DNA from: an uncultured Collinsella sp.
GTDB lineage: Bacteria > Actinomycetota > Coriobacteriia > Coriobacteriales > Coriobacteriaceae
Reading direction: 5' to 3'
Length of the DNA stretch: 10,921 nt
Assembly (NCBI GenBank): GCA_934658705.1
Contig: CAKUHP010000040.1
Coordinates: forward strand, 1-10,921
Below, one piece after another: positions 1 through 6,331 of the stretch. Both the position numbers and the translations under genes were made by a program. Within the stretch, counting starts at the first letter, position 1, and each line of letters begins with the position of its first letter. A model generated the notes under the pieces. It had not been told where the DNA came from and did not search any database. It saw only the letters and a list, made by a program, of their open reading frames with translations.

Positions 1-659
1 GCCGGGCACTCGGGCGTAACCGGGCCATAGCACATGTCATGCACGGCCTGGGCCTTGGCCTCGCCGTTGGCGACGACTAGGATCATGCGAGCATACATGA
101 TGGTCTGGGTGCCCATGGTGTAAGCCTGACGGGGCACGTCGTCGATGCTGTCGAACAGGCGGCTGTTGGCCTGAATGGTGCTCTCGGTAAGGTCGACGCA
201 GTGCGTGCCCTTGGAGAAGTGATCGTCGGGCTCGTTGAAGCCAATGTGACCGTTGTTACCGATGCCGAGCAGCTGCAGATCCGGGTAACCGGCGGCAGCG
301 ACGATCTTGTCGTACTCGGAGCAGGCAGCGGCGGCGTCGGGGTTGGAGCCGTCGGGCACATGCGTGTTGTTCAGATCGATGTTGATGTGATCGAAGAAGT
401 TCTCACGCATAAAGTAGTGATAGCTCTGGGGATCGTCGTGCGAAAGGCCACGATACTCGTCCAGGTTGTAGGTGCTGACCTCGGCAAAGTCGACGTCGCC
501 CTTCTCATACCAGGCGGCAAGCTGCTTGTAAGCGCCGATCGGGGTGGAGCCGGTGGCAAGGCCCAGCACACAATCGGGCTTGAGGATAACCTGGGCCGAG
601 ATGATATTGGCGGCCTTGCGGCTCATATCCTCGTAGTCTTTAGCTTTAATGATCTTCAT
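1..659 (-). CDS. nagB: Glucosamine-6-phosphate deaminase (3' end cut by window edge)
   Basis: NagB converts glucosamine-6-phosphate to fructose-6-phosphate and ammonia in the cytoplasm, feeding amino sugars into glycolysis. The reading frame gives 219 residues and runs off the left edge without a stop; full-length homologues are about 240-266 residues. Visible family motifs are the phosphate loop LGLATGSTPIGAY (residues 32-44), NLDEYRGL with the catalytic Asp67, and GIGNNGHIGFNEP (133-145) with His138 and Glu143. The E. coli enzyme has Asp where Asn136 stands here; Asn at this place is, as I recall, usual in Gram-positive NagB, so I do not read it as a defect. The ATG is preceded by AAAGGA at a good distance. 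The next gene upstream is a PTS EIIA gene, 272 bp away, and glmM lies beyond it, so both fates of glucosamine-6-phosphate are encoded close together. Confidence 0.96.
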   Translation of the reverse strand, partial: MKIIKAKDYEDMSRKAANIISAQVILKPDCVLGLATGSTPIGAYKQLAAWYEKGDVDFAEVSTYNLDEYRGLSHDDPQSYHYFMRENFFDHINIDLNNTHVPDGSNPDAAAACSEYDKIVAAAGYPDLQLLGIGNNGHIGFNEPDDHFSKGTHCVDLTESTIQANSRLFDSIDDVPRQAYTMGTQTIMYARMILVVANGEAKAQAVHDMCYGPVTPECP

Positions 660-768
660 TACGCGTCCTTTCTCGTACAAGAGAGGCAAGGCTCCCCTTA
701 CAAGCGCTTGCCCGCGGCCCGCGTCGGCCGCAACCAACGTGTGCGGCCACCAGGGCGAGGTCGCGTAA

Positions 769-797
769 TGTATATGTCTCGTGTCCAACCGCGTCGA
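769..797 (-). promoter_or_regulatory. Candidate nagB promoter
   Basis: On the minus strand TCGACG (792-797) is followed after 17 bp by TATACA (769-774), a fair match to -35/-10 elements. It would give a leader of roughly 100 nt before nagB. It lies downstream of the 858-891 stem-loop, so nagB could have its own transcript. I see no clear regulator operator in the leader. This is a pattern match only. Confidence 0.35.
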
Positions 798-857
798 GGC
801 CCCTGCCCGTCCACGGCGACCCAAAGCCTTTTAGCTTCGGACATTTCCCATCTTGCC

Positions 858-891
858 ACGGAGGGCACCCTCTTTCAAGGGCGCCCTCCGT
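858..891. terminator. Strong stem-loop after the EIIA gene, no U-tract
   Basis: ACGGAGGGC pairs with GCCCTCCGT, and inside it CCCT pairs with AGGG after one mismatch, leaving a 6-nt loop. The stem begins 40 bp past the EIIA stop codon. Neither strand shows a run of T after it, so it may stop transcription poorly, protect the mRNA 3' end, or depend on another factor. Calling it a terminator is inference from position. Confidence 0.5.
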
Positions 892-931
892 AAACGTGTT
901 TGAATTGTAGGCTAAAGGCCAAGCGCGCTTA

Positions 932-1429
932 CTAGCGCTCGCGAGCGACGATGAGTTGGTCCATCTCCTCGACATGCTCGCCAATGGAGCCCTTGATACT
1001 CGAGAACTCAACAGAGTTGCATACCAAGATGGGAACCGTCACATCGTAACCCTCGGCCGCGATGGCCTCGCGATCGAACTCGATGAGTACATCGCCCTTA
1101 TGGACGACATCGCCCACCTGCGCATGCACGGTAAAATGCTTGCCCTCGAGCTGAACGGTATCGAGCCCAACGTGGATAAGCACGTCCAAACCATCGACCG
1201 TATTGAGCGCAACGGCATGCCCCGTGGGAAAAATTGCCTCGACCTTGGCGTCCGCCGGCGCAATCACGCGCGTGCCCGTGGGCTGAATTGCCACGCCCTG
1301 GCCCAAGAGACCGGTGGCAAACGTCTGGTCATTGACCTCGGACAGCGGAATGACATCGCCAGAGATGGGAGCATCCAGCGTAAGGACTCGACCACGCATA
1401 CCAAAAGACCTCAGGACTTTAGTGAACAT
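932..1429 (-). CDS. crr: PTS glucose-type EIIA phosphocarrier protein
   Basis: EIIA accepts phosphate from HPr and passes it to an EIIB domain of a sugar permease; in many bacteria the phosphorylation state also signals carbon supply. The 165-residue product matches the usual single-domain length (169 in E. coli). His71 in PTGHAV and His86 in LIHVGLDTVQLEG correspond to the two active-site histidines, His86 being the phosphorylated one. The hallmark GLLGQGVAI (40-48) is present. I chose the ATG at 1429 because GAGGGGGAG stands just upstream; an in-frame TTG at 1450 would add seven unlikely residues and include that site. No EIIB or EIIC domain is encoded in the window, so the protein must serve permeases elsewhere. 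The 71-bp gap to glmM has no terminator but carries two copies of a TTTACCA repeat (1464-1479). Co-transcription with glmM or a weak own promoter are both possible. Confidence 0.9.
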   Translation of the reverse strand: MFTKVLRSFGMRGRVLTLDAPISGDVIPLSEVNDQTFATGLLGQGVAIQPTGTRVIAPADAKVEAIFPTGHAVALNTVDGLDVLIHVGLDTVQLEGKHFTVHAQVGDVVHKGDVLIEFDREAIAAEGYDVTVPILVCNSVEFSSIKGSIGEHVEEMDQLIVARER

Positions 1430-1500
1430 GCTCCCCCTCGGACATACCAATCAATCAAAATAACTTTACCAGTTTACCACTTGGCACCCGTTTTTGACCA

Positions 1501-2838
1501 TTAGGGAAGTTCGCGCTTGACAACCTCAACGATGTCGTCGACAACGCGCTGGGTGAGCTCGGGCGTCTCGGCCTCGGCCATGACGCGAACCAGCGGCTCG
1601 GTGCCGCTCGGGCGCACCAGAATGCGGCCGCGACCGTTGAGTTCCTTCTCGGCGGCAGCGACGGCGTCCCAAATAGGCTGGCAGTCATCCAGACCGGCCT
1701 TGTTGTCGGAATGCACGTTGACGAGCACCTGCGGGTACTTCTTCATGATACCGGCAAGGTCGGTAAGCGTTCGGCCAGTGCGCTTGAGCACGGCCAACAG
1801 CTGCAGCGCGGTCACCAGGCCGTCGCCGGTGGTGTTGTGCTCCAGGAAGATGATGTGGCCGGACTGCTCGCCGCCGATGACGGCGCCATCCGCGAGCATG
1901 CGCTCAAGAACGTAGCGATCGCCCACGGCAGTCTGGACCATCTCGAAGCCCTGCTCCTTCATGGCGATGGAGAAGCCCAGGTTGCACATGACGGTCGAGA
2001 CGATCTCGGAGTTGGCGAGCTTGCCGCGAGCGGCAAGGTCGGAGCCGCAGATGGCCAGGATGTAGTCACCGTCGATCTCGTTGCCCTCGCTGTCCACAAA
2101 GAGTACGCGGTCGGCGTCGCCATCATGAGCCAGGCCGATGTCGGCGTGGGTGCGCAGCACGAGCTCGCGCAGGGGCTCGAGGTGCGTGGAGCCGCACTCG
2201 ACGTTGATGTCGGTACCGCAGTAGTCGGTGTTGATGGCATGGACCGTGGCACCCAGGCGCTGGAGCGCAGCAGGCGTCGTCTGGCAGGAAGCGCCATGAC
2301 CGCAGTCGACGGCAACGACCAAGCCGTCGAGCTTGAGGCCGTCGAGCGTACTGATGGCGTGGTCGACGTACGCCTTGCGGGCGTCCTTCATCTTGATGAT
2401 GTGGCCCACACCGGCACCGGTCGGCAGCGTGTCGGCAGCCATGGCCTCCTCGGACATGACCCATGCGCTGATCTCTTCCTCGACCGCGTCGGGAAGCTTC
2501 ATGCCCTTGCGGCTAAAGAACTTGATGCCGTTGAACTCCGGCGGATTGTGCGAAGCAGAGATGACGATGCCGCCGTCAAGCTCGTTCTGAACGGTGAGCA
2601 GTGCCACAGCCGGCGTGGGGATAACGCCGCAGCAGTGCGGACGGCCGCCCTCGGCCATGATACCGGCGGTCAGAGCGCTCTCGAGCATGGTGCCCGAAAG
2701 ACGCGTGTCGCGACCGATGCAGATGTCCGGACCAAGGAACTTGGTCGCCGCGCGGCCCAGGCGAAACGCGAGGTCGCACGAAAGATCGGCATTGGCGACG
2801 CCGCGGACGCCGTCGGTACCGAAGATGTTCTGGGGCAT
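1501..2838 (-). CDS. glmM: Phosphoglucosamine mutase
   Basis: GlmM interconverts glucosamine-6-phosphate and glucosamine-1-phosphate, the step leading to UDP-GlcNAc for peptidoglycan. The protein is 445 residues, the same as the E. coli enzyme. The N-terminal FGTDGVRG, the phosphoserine loop ISASHNP with catalytic Ser96, the metal loop DGDADRVLF, the sugar-binding GEQSGH and the C-terminal phosphate loop RPSGTEPLVRVM are all present, so all four domains of the phosphohexomutase fold are covered. The ATG at 2838 is chosen because AAGGAG lies 7 nt upstream; an upstream in-frame extension adds only six residues. It follows rplM-rpsI in the order usual for actinobacteria, but a stem-loop terminator lies between rpsI and glmM with no clear promoter after it. 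Expression therefore probably depends on read-through or on a promoter inside rpsI. Confidence 0.98.
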   Translation of the reverse strand: MPQNIFGTDGVRGVANADLSCDLAFRLGRAATKFLGPDICIGRDTRLSGTMLESALTAGIMAEGGRPHCCGVIPTPAVALLTVQNELDGGIVISASHNPPEFNGIKFFSRKGMKLPDAVEEEISAWVMSEEAMAADTLPTGAGVGHIIKMKDARKAYVDHAISTLDGLKLDGLVVAVDCGHGASCQTTPAALQRLGATVHAINTDYCGTDINVECGSTHLEPLRELVLRTHADIGLAHDGDADRVLFVDSEGNEIDGDYILAICGSDLAARGKLANSEIVSTVMCNLGFSIAMKEQGFEMVQTAVGDRYVLERMLADGAVIGGEQSGHIIFLEHNTTGDGLVTALQLLAVLKRTGRTLTDLAGIMKKYPQVLVNVHSDNKAGLDDCQPIWDAVAAAEKELNGRGRILVRPSGTEPLVRVMAEAETPELTQRVVDDIVEVVKRELP

Positions 2839-2856
2839 AGGATTGCTCCTTCCCAA

Positions 2857-2879
2857 GTGGGCAAAACACAGCCGCCCAC
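2857..2879 (-). promoter_or_regulatory. Small stem-loop in the glmM 5' leader
   Basis: GTGGGC pairs with GCCCAC across an 11-nt loop, directly between the rpsI terminator and the glmM ribosome-binding site. It could affect mRNA stability or translation of glmM. No known riboswitch or glmS-type ribozyme is recognisable. The stem is short and may be chance. Confidence 0.25.
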
Positions 2880-2885
2880 CCTAGT

Positions 2886-2930
2886 CGAAAAAGAAAAGCG
2901 GGACCCGCCGAGCAATCGGCAGGCCCCGCT
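2886..2930 (-). terminator. Rho-independent terminator after rpsI
   Basis: On the minus strand AGCGGG...CCCGCT and GCCGA...TCGGC form a long stem with two internal mismatches and a 4-nt loop (2897-2930). The stem is followed by TTTTCTTTTT. It lies 31 bp past the rpsI stop. Only about 40 bp separate it from the glmM ribosome-binding site, so it may act as an attenuator that keeps glmM well below ribosomal protein levels. Confidence 0.85.
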
Positions 2931-2961
2931 TGTACATTGTATCTCGAAAGGAGATAAAACC

Positions 2962-3357
<396 letters not shown>

Positions 3358-3359
3358 CT

Positions 3360-3803
3360 TTAAGCCTCCAGCTCAATCTTCGTGGGGTTCTGGGCAGCGT
3401 GCGGATGCTCGGCACCAGCGTAGACCTTAAGCTTGGTCATCTGGGCACGGCCGAGGGTGGTCTTGGGCAGCATGCCGCGAACGGCGCGCTCGATGACCTT
3501 CTCCGGGTGCTTCTCCATAGCCTGGCGGAAGCTCTCAGCCTTGAGGCCGCCGTTGTAGCCGCTGTGGCGATAATAGGTCTTCGTGTCGGCCTTGTTACCG
3601 GTAAGCTGGACCTTATCGGCGTTGATGACGACAACGAAGTCGCCGCAGTCGCTGTTGGGCGTGAACTGGGGCTTGTTCTTACCGCGCAGGATCATTGCGA
3701 TCTGGGTGGCAAGACGGCCCAGGACAGCACCATCGGCGTCGACGAGAACCCAGTTGCGCTGGACCTCGCCCTGCTTGGCGTAGTGAGTCGATTTCGAAAT
3801 CAC
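3360..3803 (-). CDS. rplM: Ribosomal protein L13
   Basis: L13 is an early-assembling 50S protein. The 147-residue product matches the family length and shows [38 protein letters not shown], the signature [12 protein letters not shown], and the ending [10 protein letters not shown]. The start is GTG at 3803, chosen because GGAGGAG lies 5 nt upstream and no ATG gives a fuller product. It is the first gene of the rplM-rpsI operon and has a strong promoter about 60 bp upstream of the start. Confidence 0.99.
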   Translation of the reverse strand: MISKSTHYAKQGEVQRNWVLVDADGAVLGRLATQIAMILRGKNKPQFTPNSDCGDFVVVINADKVQLTGNKADTKTYYRHSGYNGGLKAESFRQAMEKHPEKVIERAVRGMLPKTTLGRAQMTKLKVYAGAEHPHAAQNPTKIELEA

Positions 3804-3869
3804 TTAGACTCCTCCATGTACAGTACGTGTTGTTACAGAGATTCACGGGGCTCTGCAAGTAACCCGTCC

Positions 3870-3897
3870 ATATTACCCCGCTCGCCGCACGAGTCAA
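3870..3897 (-). promoter_or_regulatory. Strong sigma-70-type promoter of rplM-rpsI
   Basis: On the minus strand TTGACT (3892-3897), a 16-bp spacer and TAATAT (3870-3875) match the consensus in 5 of 6 bases each. The predicted leader of about 60 nt contains a small CAGAG...CTCTG stem (5 bp, 10-nt loop). That stem might serve autoregulation by a ribosomal protein, but I cannot match it to a named leader family. Confidence 0.75.
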
Positions 3898-3961
3898 CAG
3901 GTATTTTGGCTCTGACCAGACTTTCTGCACATGTCGTCCATGCCTGGTGTTTTCACGGGAT

Positions 3962-4003
3962 GGGCCCAGAGGCTATTCGGCGGGCGAATGGTCCTCTAGG
4001 CCC
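3962..4003. terminator. Two-stage stem-loop after the patatin gene
   Basis: GGGCC, a G/T wobble and AGAGG pair across an inner ATTCG...CGAAT stem with a 5-nt loop. It lies 33 bp past the stop of the patatin-like gene. The minus strand has no T-run after it, so it is a stable 3' hairpin rather than a textbook terminator. No gene lies between it and the rplM promoter. Confidence 0.5.
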
Positions 4004-4036
4004 CTGTTCGTTATCGATTTTTGCGGGTCGGTCGTC

Positions 4037-4915
4037 TTAGCGCTCAACGAACTCCTGAATTTCCGCGAGCAAACGCTTTGCCTCCCGGCGGCCCTGGATA
4101 TACAGGTCGAGCAGCTTGGCCGTGTCATGCTCCACATGGCCGACCTCGACCGGCTTTTGCGGAGCCACGATCAGGGCACGACCCTCGCGCTCATACTTCC
4201 ACAGGTGCATGCGCTGGACGTTGTAGCGATCGTGGCGTGTCTCGATGGCCTCGAGCAGATAGGGGTAATCGCCATAGCGCGCACGTGCGGCCGGCATAAA
4301 CTCGTAGGGCCCCTTTTCGTACGAGCGGTCCTGCGTGAGCACGACAATCGCGCGATCGTATCCGGCTTCCTCCAGCACGTGCTCCACGGGCACCGAATCC
4401 GCCACGCCGCCATCGACGTACTTGTGACCATCGATCTCGACCGGCGGCGTCACCAGCGGCAACGAGGTCGAGGCGCGCACGTAATCGATATCGAGCATGG
4501 CGTTTTTGACGGGCAGGTAGGCAGCGGTGCCAAACAGCATGTCCGTCGCGACGGCGTACATTTCGATGGGACTCGCGTCGAAGGTCTCGTTATCGAAGGG
4601 GTCCAGGCGGTCCTGCACGTCGTTGAAGATAAAGTCGTAGCCGACGATAGAGCCCGTGGACGCAAACGATGCCGCGCCCATGTAGCGGTTGTCGTTGCAA
4701 AAAGCCAAGTTGATGCGGTTAACGCGACCGATCTGGTGCGACTTGTAGTTCACGCCGTTGAGGGCGCCGGCCGATACGCCGTACACCGCCGGGATCTCGA
4801 CGCCGGCCTCCATGAGAACGTCGAGCACGCCTGCGGTAAATTGCCCGCGGAAGCTGCCGCCCTCCAGAACGAGCGCGACCTTGCCGGCATTTTTCGCCTT
4901 ATCTTCTGCAGTCAT
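4037..4915 (-). CDS. Patatin-like phospholipase (YjjU-like)
   Basis: Patatin-fold proteins are cytoplasmic or membrane-associated lipid acyl hydrolases using a Ser-Asp dyad. The 292-residue product starts with the oxyanion loop LEGGSFRGQF (about 17-26), followed by the nucleophile elbow GVSAG with Ser48, and the DGG motif with Asp168 in KYVDGGVADSVPV, so all catalytic parts are intact. The C-terminal third, rich in charged residues (LYIQGRREAKRLLAEIQEF), resembles the helical tail found in YjjU-type bacterial patatins; I recall this as DUF6363 but cannot check it. There is no signal peptide or membrane segment. The ATG at 4915 has GGAGG five bases upstream. It is flanked by hairpins on both sides and appears to be a single-gene unit. 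The substrate is unknown. Confidence 0.92.
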   Translation of the reverse strand: MTAEDKAKNAGKVALVLEGGSFRGQFTAGVLDVLMEAGVEIPAVYGVSAGALNGVNYKSHQIGRVNRINLAFCNDNRYMGAASFASTGSIVGYDFIFNDVQDRLDPFDNETFDASPIEMYAVATDMLFGTAAYLPVKNAMLDIDYVRASTSLPLVTPPVEIDGHKYVDGGVADSVPVEHVLEEAGYDRAIVVLTQDRSYEKGPYEFMPAARARYGDYPYLLEAIETRHDRYNVQRMHLWKYEREGRALIVAPQKPVEVGHVEHDTAKLLDLYIQGRREAKRLLAEIQEFVER

Positions 4916-5004
4916 GTTGACCTCCTGCCATAGCGTTTTGGCCTTCTTCTACCCAATTTTGGAATGGAGGACGCACGGTTTTTGGAGTTGAGGGGGCGGC
5001 CGGC

Positions 5005-5265
5005 GGAAAGCGTGTCCCGTTCGGATTGTCGATTCTGGGACGCAGCTTCCGCTTGAGCGGCCATCGTGAAAGCGCATCCCATTCTCAGGGCAAATTCTGG
5101 AACGTAGTTTCCGCTTGAGGCGTCATCCGGAAACTACGTCCCAGTCTGAGCCGATATTCCGGGACACACTTTCCGTTTGAGCAGCCATCGGGAAAGCGTG
5201 TCCCGCTCTGCGACTCAATTCTGGGACGCGTTTTCCGTTGGACGACAGTTAGGAAAGCGCGTCCC
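5005..5265. repeat. 62-bp tandem array of hairpin units (about 4.2 copies)
   Basis: Two 14-bp half-sites alternate. Type A, like GGAAAGCGTGTCCC, starts at 5005, 5067, 5129, 5191 and 5252. Type B, like GGGACGCGTTTTCC, starts at 5037, 5099, 5161 and 5223. B and A are near reverse complements, so the array is a chain of dyads spaced about 31 bp. The 15-16-nt stretch from B to the next A is conserved (GYTTGAGCNGCCATC) and the 18-nt A-to-B linker ends mostly in ATTCT. It lies about 90 bp upstream of the patatin gene. A 62-bp period is not divisible by three, which argues against coding. Confidence 0.9.
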
Positions 5266-5268
5266 ACT

Positions 5269-5410
5269 CTCAGAGCGAGTAGTCAATTTGGGGCCATTTT
5301 CGCTACCCCATGTTGAGGGAACGCTCTGAGATGATTTTTTAATCCCCGTCCCAGAAAAATCACCAGGCAGGCAGGGTAGCTAAAATGGCCCCGTCCCAAA
5401 TTGACTACTC
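5269..5410. repeat. Nested palindromic element with 32/37-bp arms
   Basis: The left arm 5277-5308 (from GAGTAGTCAATTTGGGG to GCTACCC) pairs with the right arm 5374-5410; the right arm has five extra bases in its GGGACGGGG part, and one further mismatch. Inside, CTCAGAGCG (5269-5277) also pairs with CGCTCTGAG (5322-5330), and a TGATTTTTT/AGAAAAATCA dyad brackets CCCCGTCCC. There is no coding capacity. It abuts the 62-bp array directly. It looks like a REP/BIME or small MITE-like unit. Confidence 0.8.
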
Positions 5411-5427
5411 ACCCGCCTGTTGCAAAC

Positions 5428-5675
5428 GCTCGCGCCCTGCACAGAGTTCGATTCTCCGCGGTTTGAAGTTTGCGTTGGGGCGGGGGCATGGGCAGTTGGA
5501 ACTCAATCGACATCGCATCCGTTTTGGGCTGATAGTTTGCGCGGAGAATCCGCGTATTTGCTTGCGCAAATCCGCACCGGCTTCGGCCGGCTGCCGCCGT
5601 CCTCGCCCGCGGGCTAAAAACGCTTACGCGTTTTCTTTACGCCCGCGCCCTGCATAGAGTTCGATTCTCCGCGGT
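5428..5675 (+). repeat. Pair of 35-bp direct repeats carrying ssrA 3'-end sequence
   Basis: Positions 5428-5462 and 5641-5675 are the same in 33 of 35 bases, 213 bp apart. Each contains GAGTTCGATTCTCCGCG (5444-5460 and 5657-5673), an exact 17-base copy of the T-arm and acceptor region of ssrA, but inverted relative to ssrA. A third, directly oriented 12-base piece, GCGCGGAGAATC, is at 5539-5550 and matches 5739-5750. They are not tRNA genes: no cloverleaf or CCA end can be built. They may be remnants of attachment sites or duplicated repeats. Confidence 0.7.
5540..5634. other. Run of short hairpins between the ssrA-like repeats
   Basis: Five small dyads follow each other: CGCGGA/TCCGCG (5540-5554), ATTTGC/GCAAAT (5556-5571), CCGGC-TTCG-GCCGG (5577-5590), the palindrome GCCCGCGGGC (5605-5614), and AAAACGC/GCGTTTT with loop TTAC (5617-5634), which could act as a weak terminator. 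No ribosome-binding site or recognisable protein is present in this stretch. Confidence 0.5.
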
Positions 5676-5687
5676 ATCAATACGTAA

Positions 5688-5720
5688 TAAAAAAGCAGGT
5701 AGATACGAATATCTACATGC
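5688..5720 (-). terminator. Rho-independent terminator of ssrA
   Basis: On the minus strand GCATGTAGATA pairs with TATCTACCTGC (one mismatch, loop TTCG) and is followed by six T. It starts 11 bases after the encoded CCA of the tmRNA. Stem, loop and T-run are all textbook. Confidence 0.93.
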
Positions 5721-5730
5721 CTATAACTAT

Positions 5731-6094
5731 TGGTGGAGGCGCGGAGAATCGAACTCCGGTCCACGAAAGCCCCCTGATTGGCATCTCCAAGCTCAGTCGC
5801 TGGTTTAGTCTCGGACGCTTTGCGCGCAGCGACACGCTCGCGGCGTCCTAACCGGTTCGGTCTTAGCCTGCGCCATACCGATTACGTGCGCAGGAGCATT
5901 CCCCTAAAATGACGTCGCGCCGGTGTCGGGGAAATCACCGGGTTGACGCGCCGCTATAAATTAAGCAGCGAGAGCCATAGGCTCAAAAGAAGAGTTGTTG
6001 TCAATTCAATTTGACGGTACCCCTGTTTAACGAGGCGAGGAGACCTCGGCTTGCTTCCTCTCTCAGAGCTATCGTGTCGAAACCAGTCGCCCCC
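5731..6094 (-). ncRNA. ssrA: Transfer-messenger RNA (tmRNA)
   Basis: tmRNA rescues ribosomes stalled on mRNAs without a stop codon and marks the unfinished protein for degradation, working with SmpB. The 5' end GGGGGCG (6088-6094) pairs with CGCCTCC at the 3' end to give the 7-bp acceptor stem. The 5' part continues with ACTGGTTTCGAC as in other tmRNAs. The 3' end carries the T-arm GGAGTTCGATTCTCC and an encoded CCA (5731-5733). The length of 364 nt fits the one-piece form. A tag frame lies in the middle, and GC-rich dyads between 5820 and 5945 fit pseudoknots PK2-PK4. A clear terminator follows. smpB is not in the window. The 5' processing point is inferred from the acceptor stem. Confidence 0.97.
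5961..6002 (-). other. tmRNA tag-peptide reading frame
   Basis: The frame reads D-N-N-S-S-F-E-P-M-A-L-A-A and then TAA. The ending ALAA is the usual recognition signal for ClpXP-type proteolysis. The upstream in-frame TGA at 6006-6008 limits the start, so the resume codon is most likely GAC (6000-6002) or possibly ATT just before it. With the alanine carried by tmRNA itself, the full tag would be ADNNSSFEPMALAA. Confidence 0.85.
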
Positions 6095-6331
6095 GAATGT
6101 CGGGAAAGTCTGGATGGCATTGGGCACGAGCACCCAACACCCGTCGACTTTTCAAGGAACATGCGAGGCGAGCCCCGCTTGTGGAGTGTTATCTTACCAC
6201 GTTCTGAAAGCGGACAGCTGTTCTATGCACGAGCTGTGAAGACCTCAATGTGCGCTGCACTTCGCACTTTTGCTACCGATCGCGTCACGTATATTTTCGC
6301 CAAGCAAAATCGACTCGTCGAAAGGACCGAT
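6095..6331. promoter_or_regulatory. Divergent intergenic region between ssrA and the 144-residue gene
   Basis: No gene is seen here. On the minus strand TAAGAT (6191-6196) is a possible -10 for an ssrA precursor that would be trimmed by about 90 nt at the 5' end; the -35 is poor. On the plus strand TATATT (6290-6295) is a possible -10 for the hypothetical gene, with only a weak -35. A short TTGGG/CCCAA dyad sits at about 6120-6137. These are low-confidence readings. Confidence 0.3.

Noticed and set aside
201..893. A 230-codon plus-strand frame over nagB
   Set aside because: It is opposite a certain nagB and continues into the gap without any start signal or motif.
5005..5265. Possible CRISPR array
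   Set aside because: Spacer-like parts are themselves conserved between units, the two repeated half-sites are inverted to each other, and no cas gene is present.
5085..5267. A 60-codon minus-strand frame across the 62-bp array
   Set aside because: The repeat period is not a multiple of three, so repeats fall in different frames; conservation follows base pairing, not codons.
5428..5462. Possible tRNA gene because of GTTCGATTC
   Set aside because: Only the T-arm can be formed; no anticodon arm, D-arm, acceptor stem or CCA end fits. It is a copy of the ssrA end.
5385..5657. Small plus-strand frames between the palindrome and ssrA
   Set aside because: They cover hairpins and ssrA-like repeats, lack a ribosome-binding site, and have low-complexity Arg/Pro-rich translations.
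6011..6331. N-terminal extension of the 144-residue gene
   Set aside because: It would overlap the tmRNA gene on the other strand, and a good ribosome-binding site supports the ATG at 6332.
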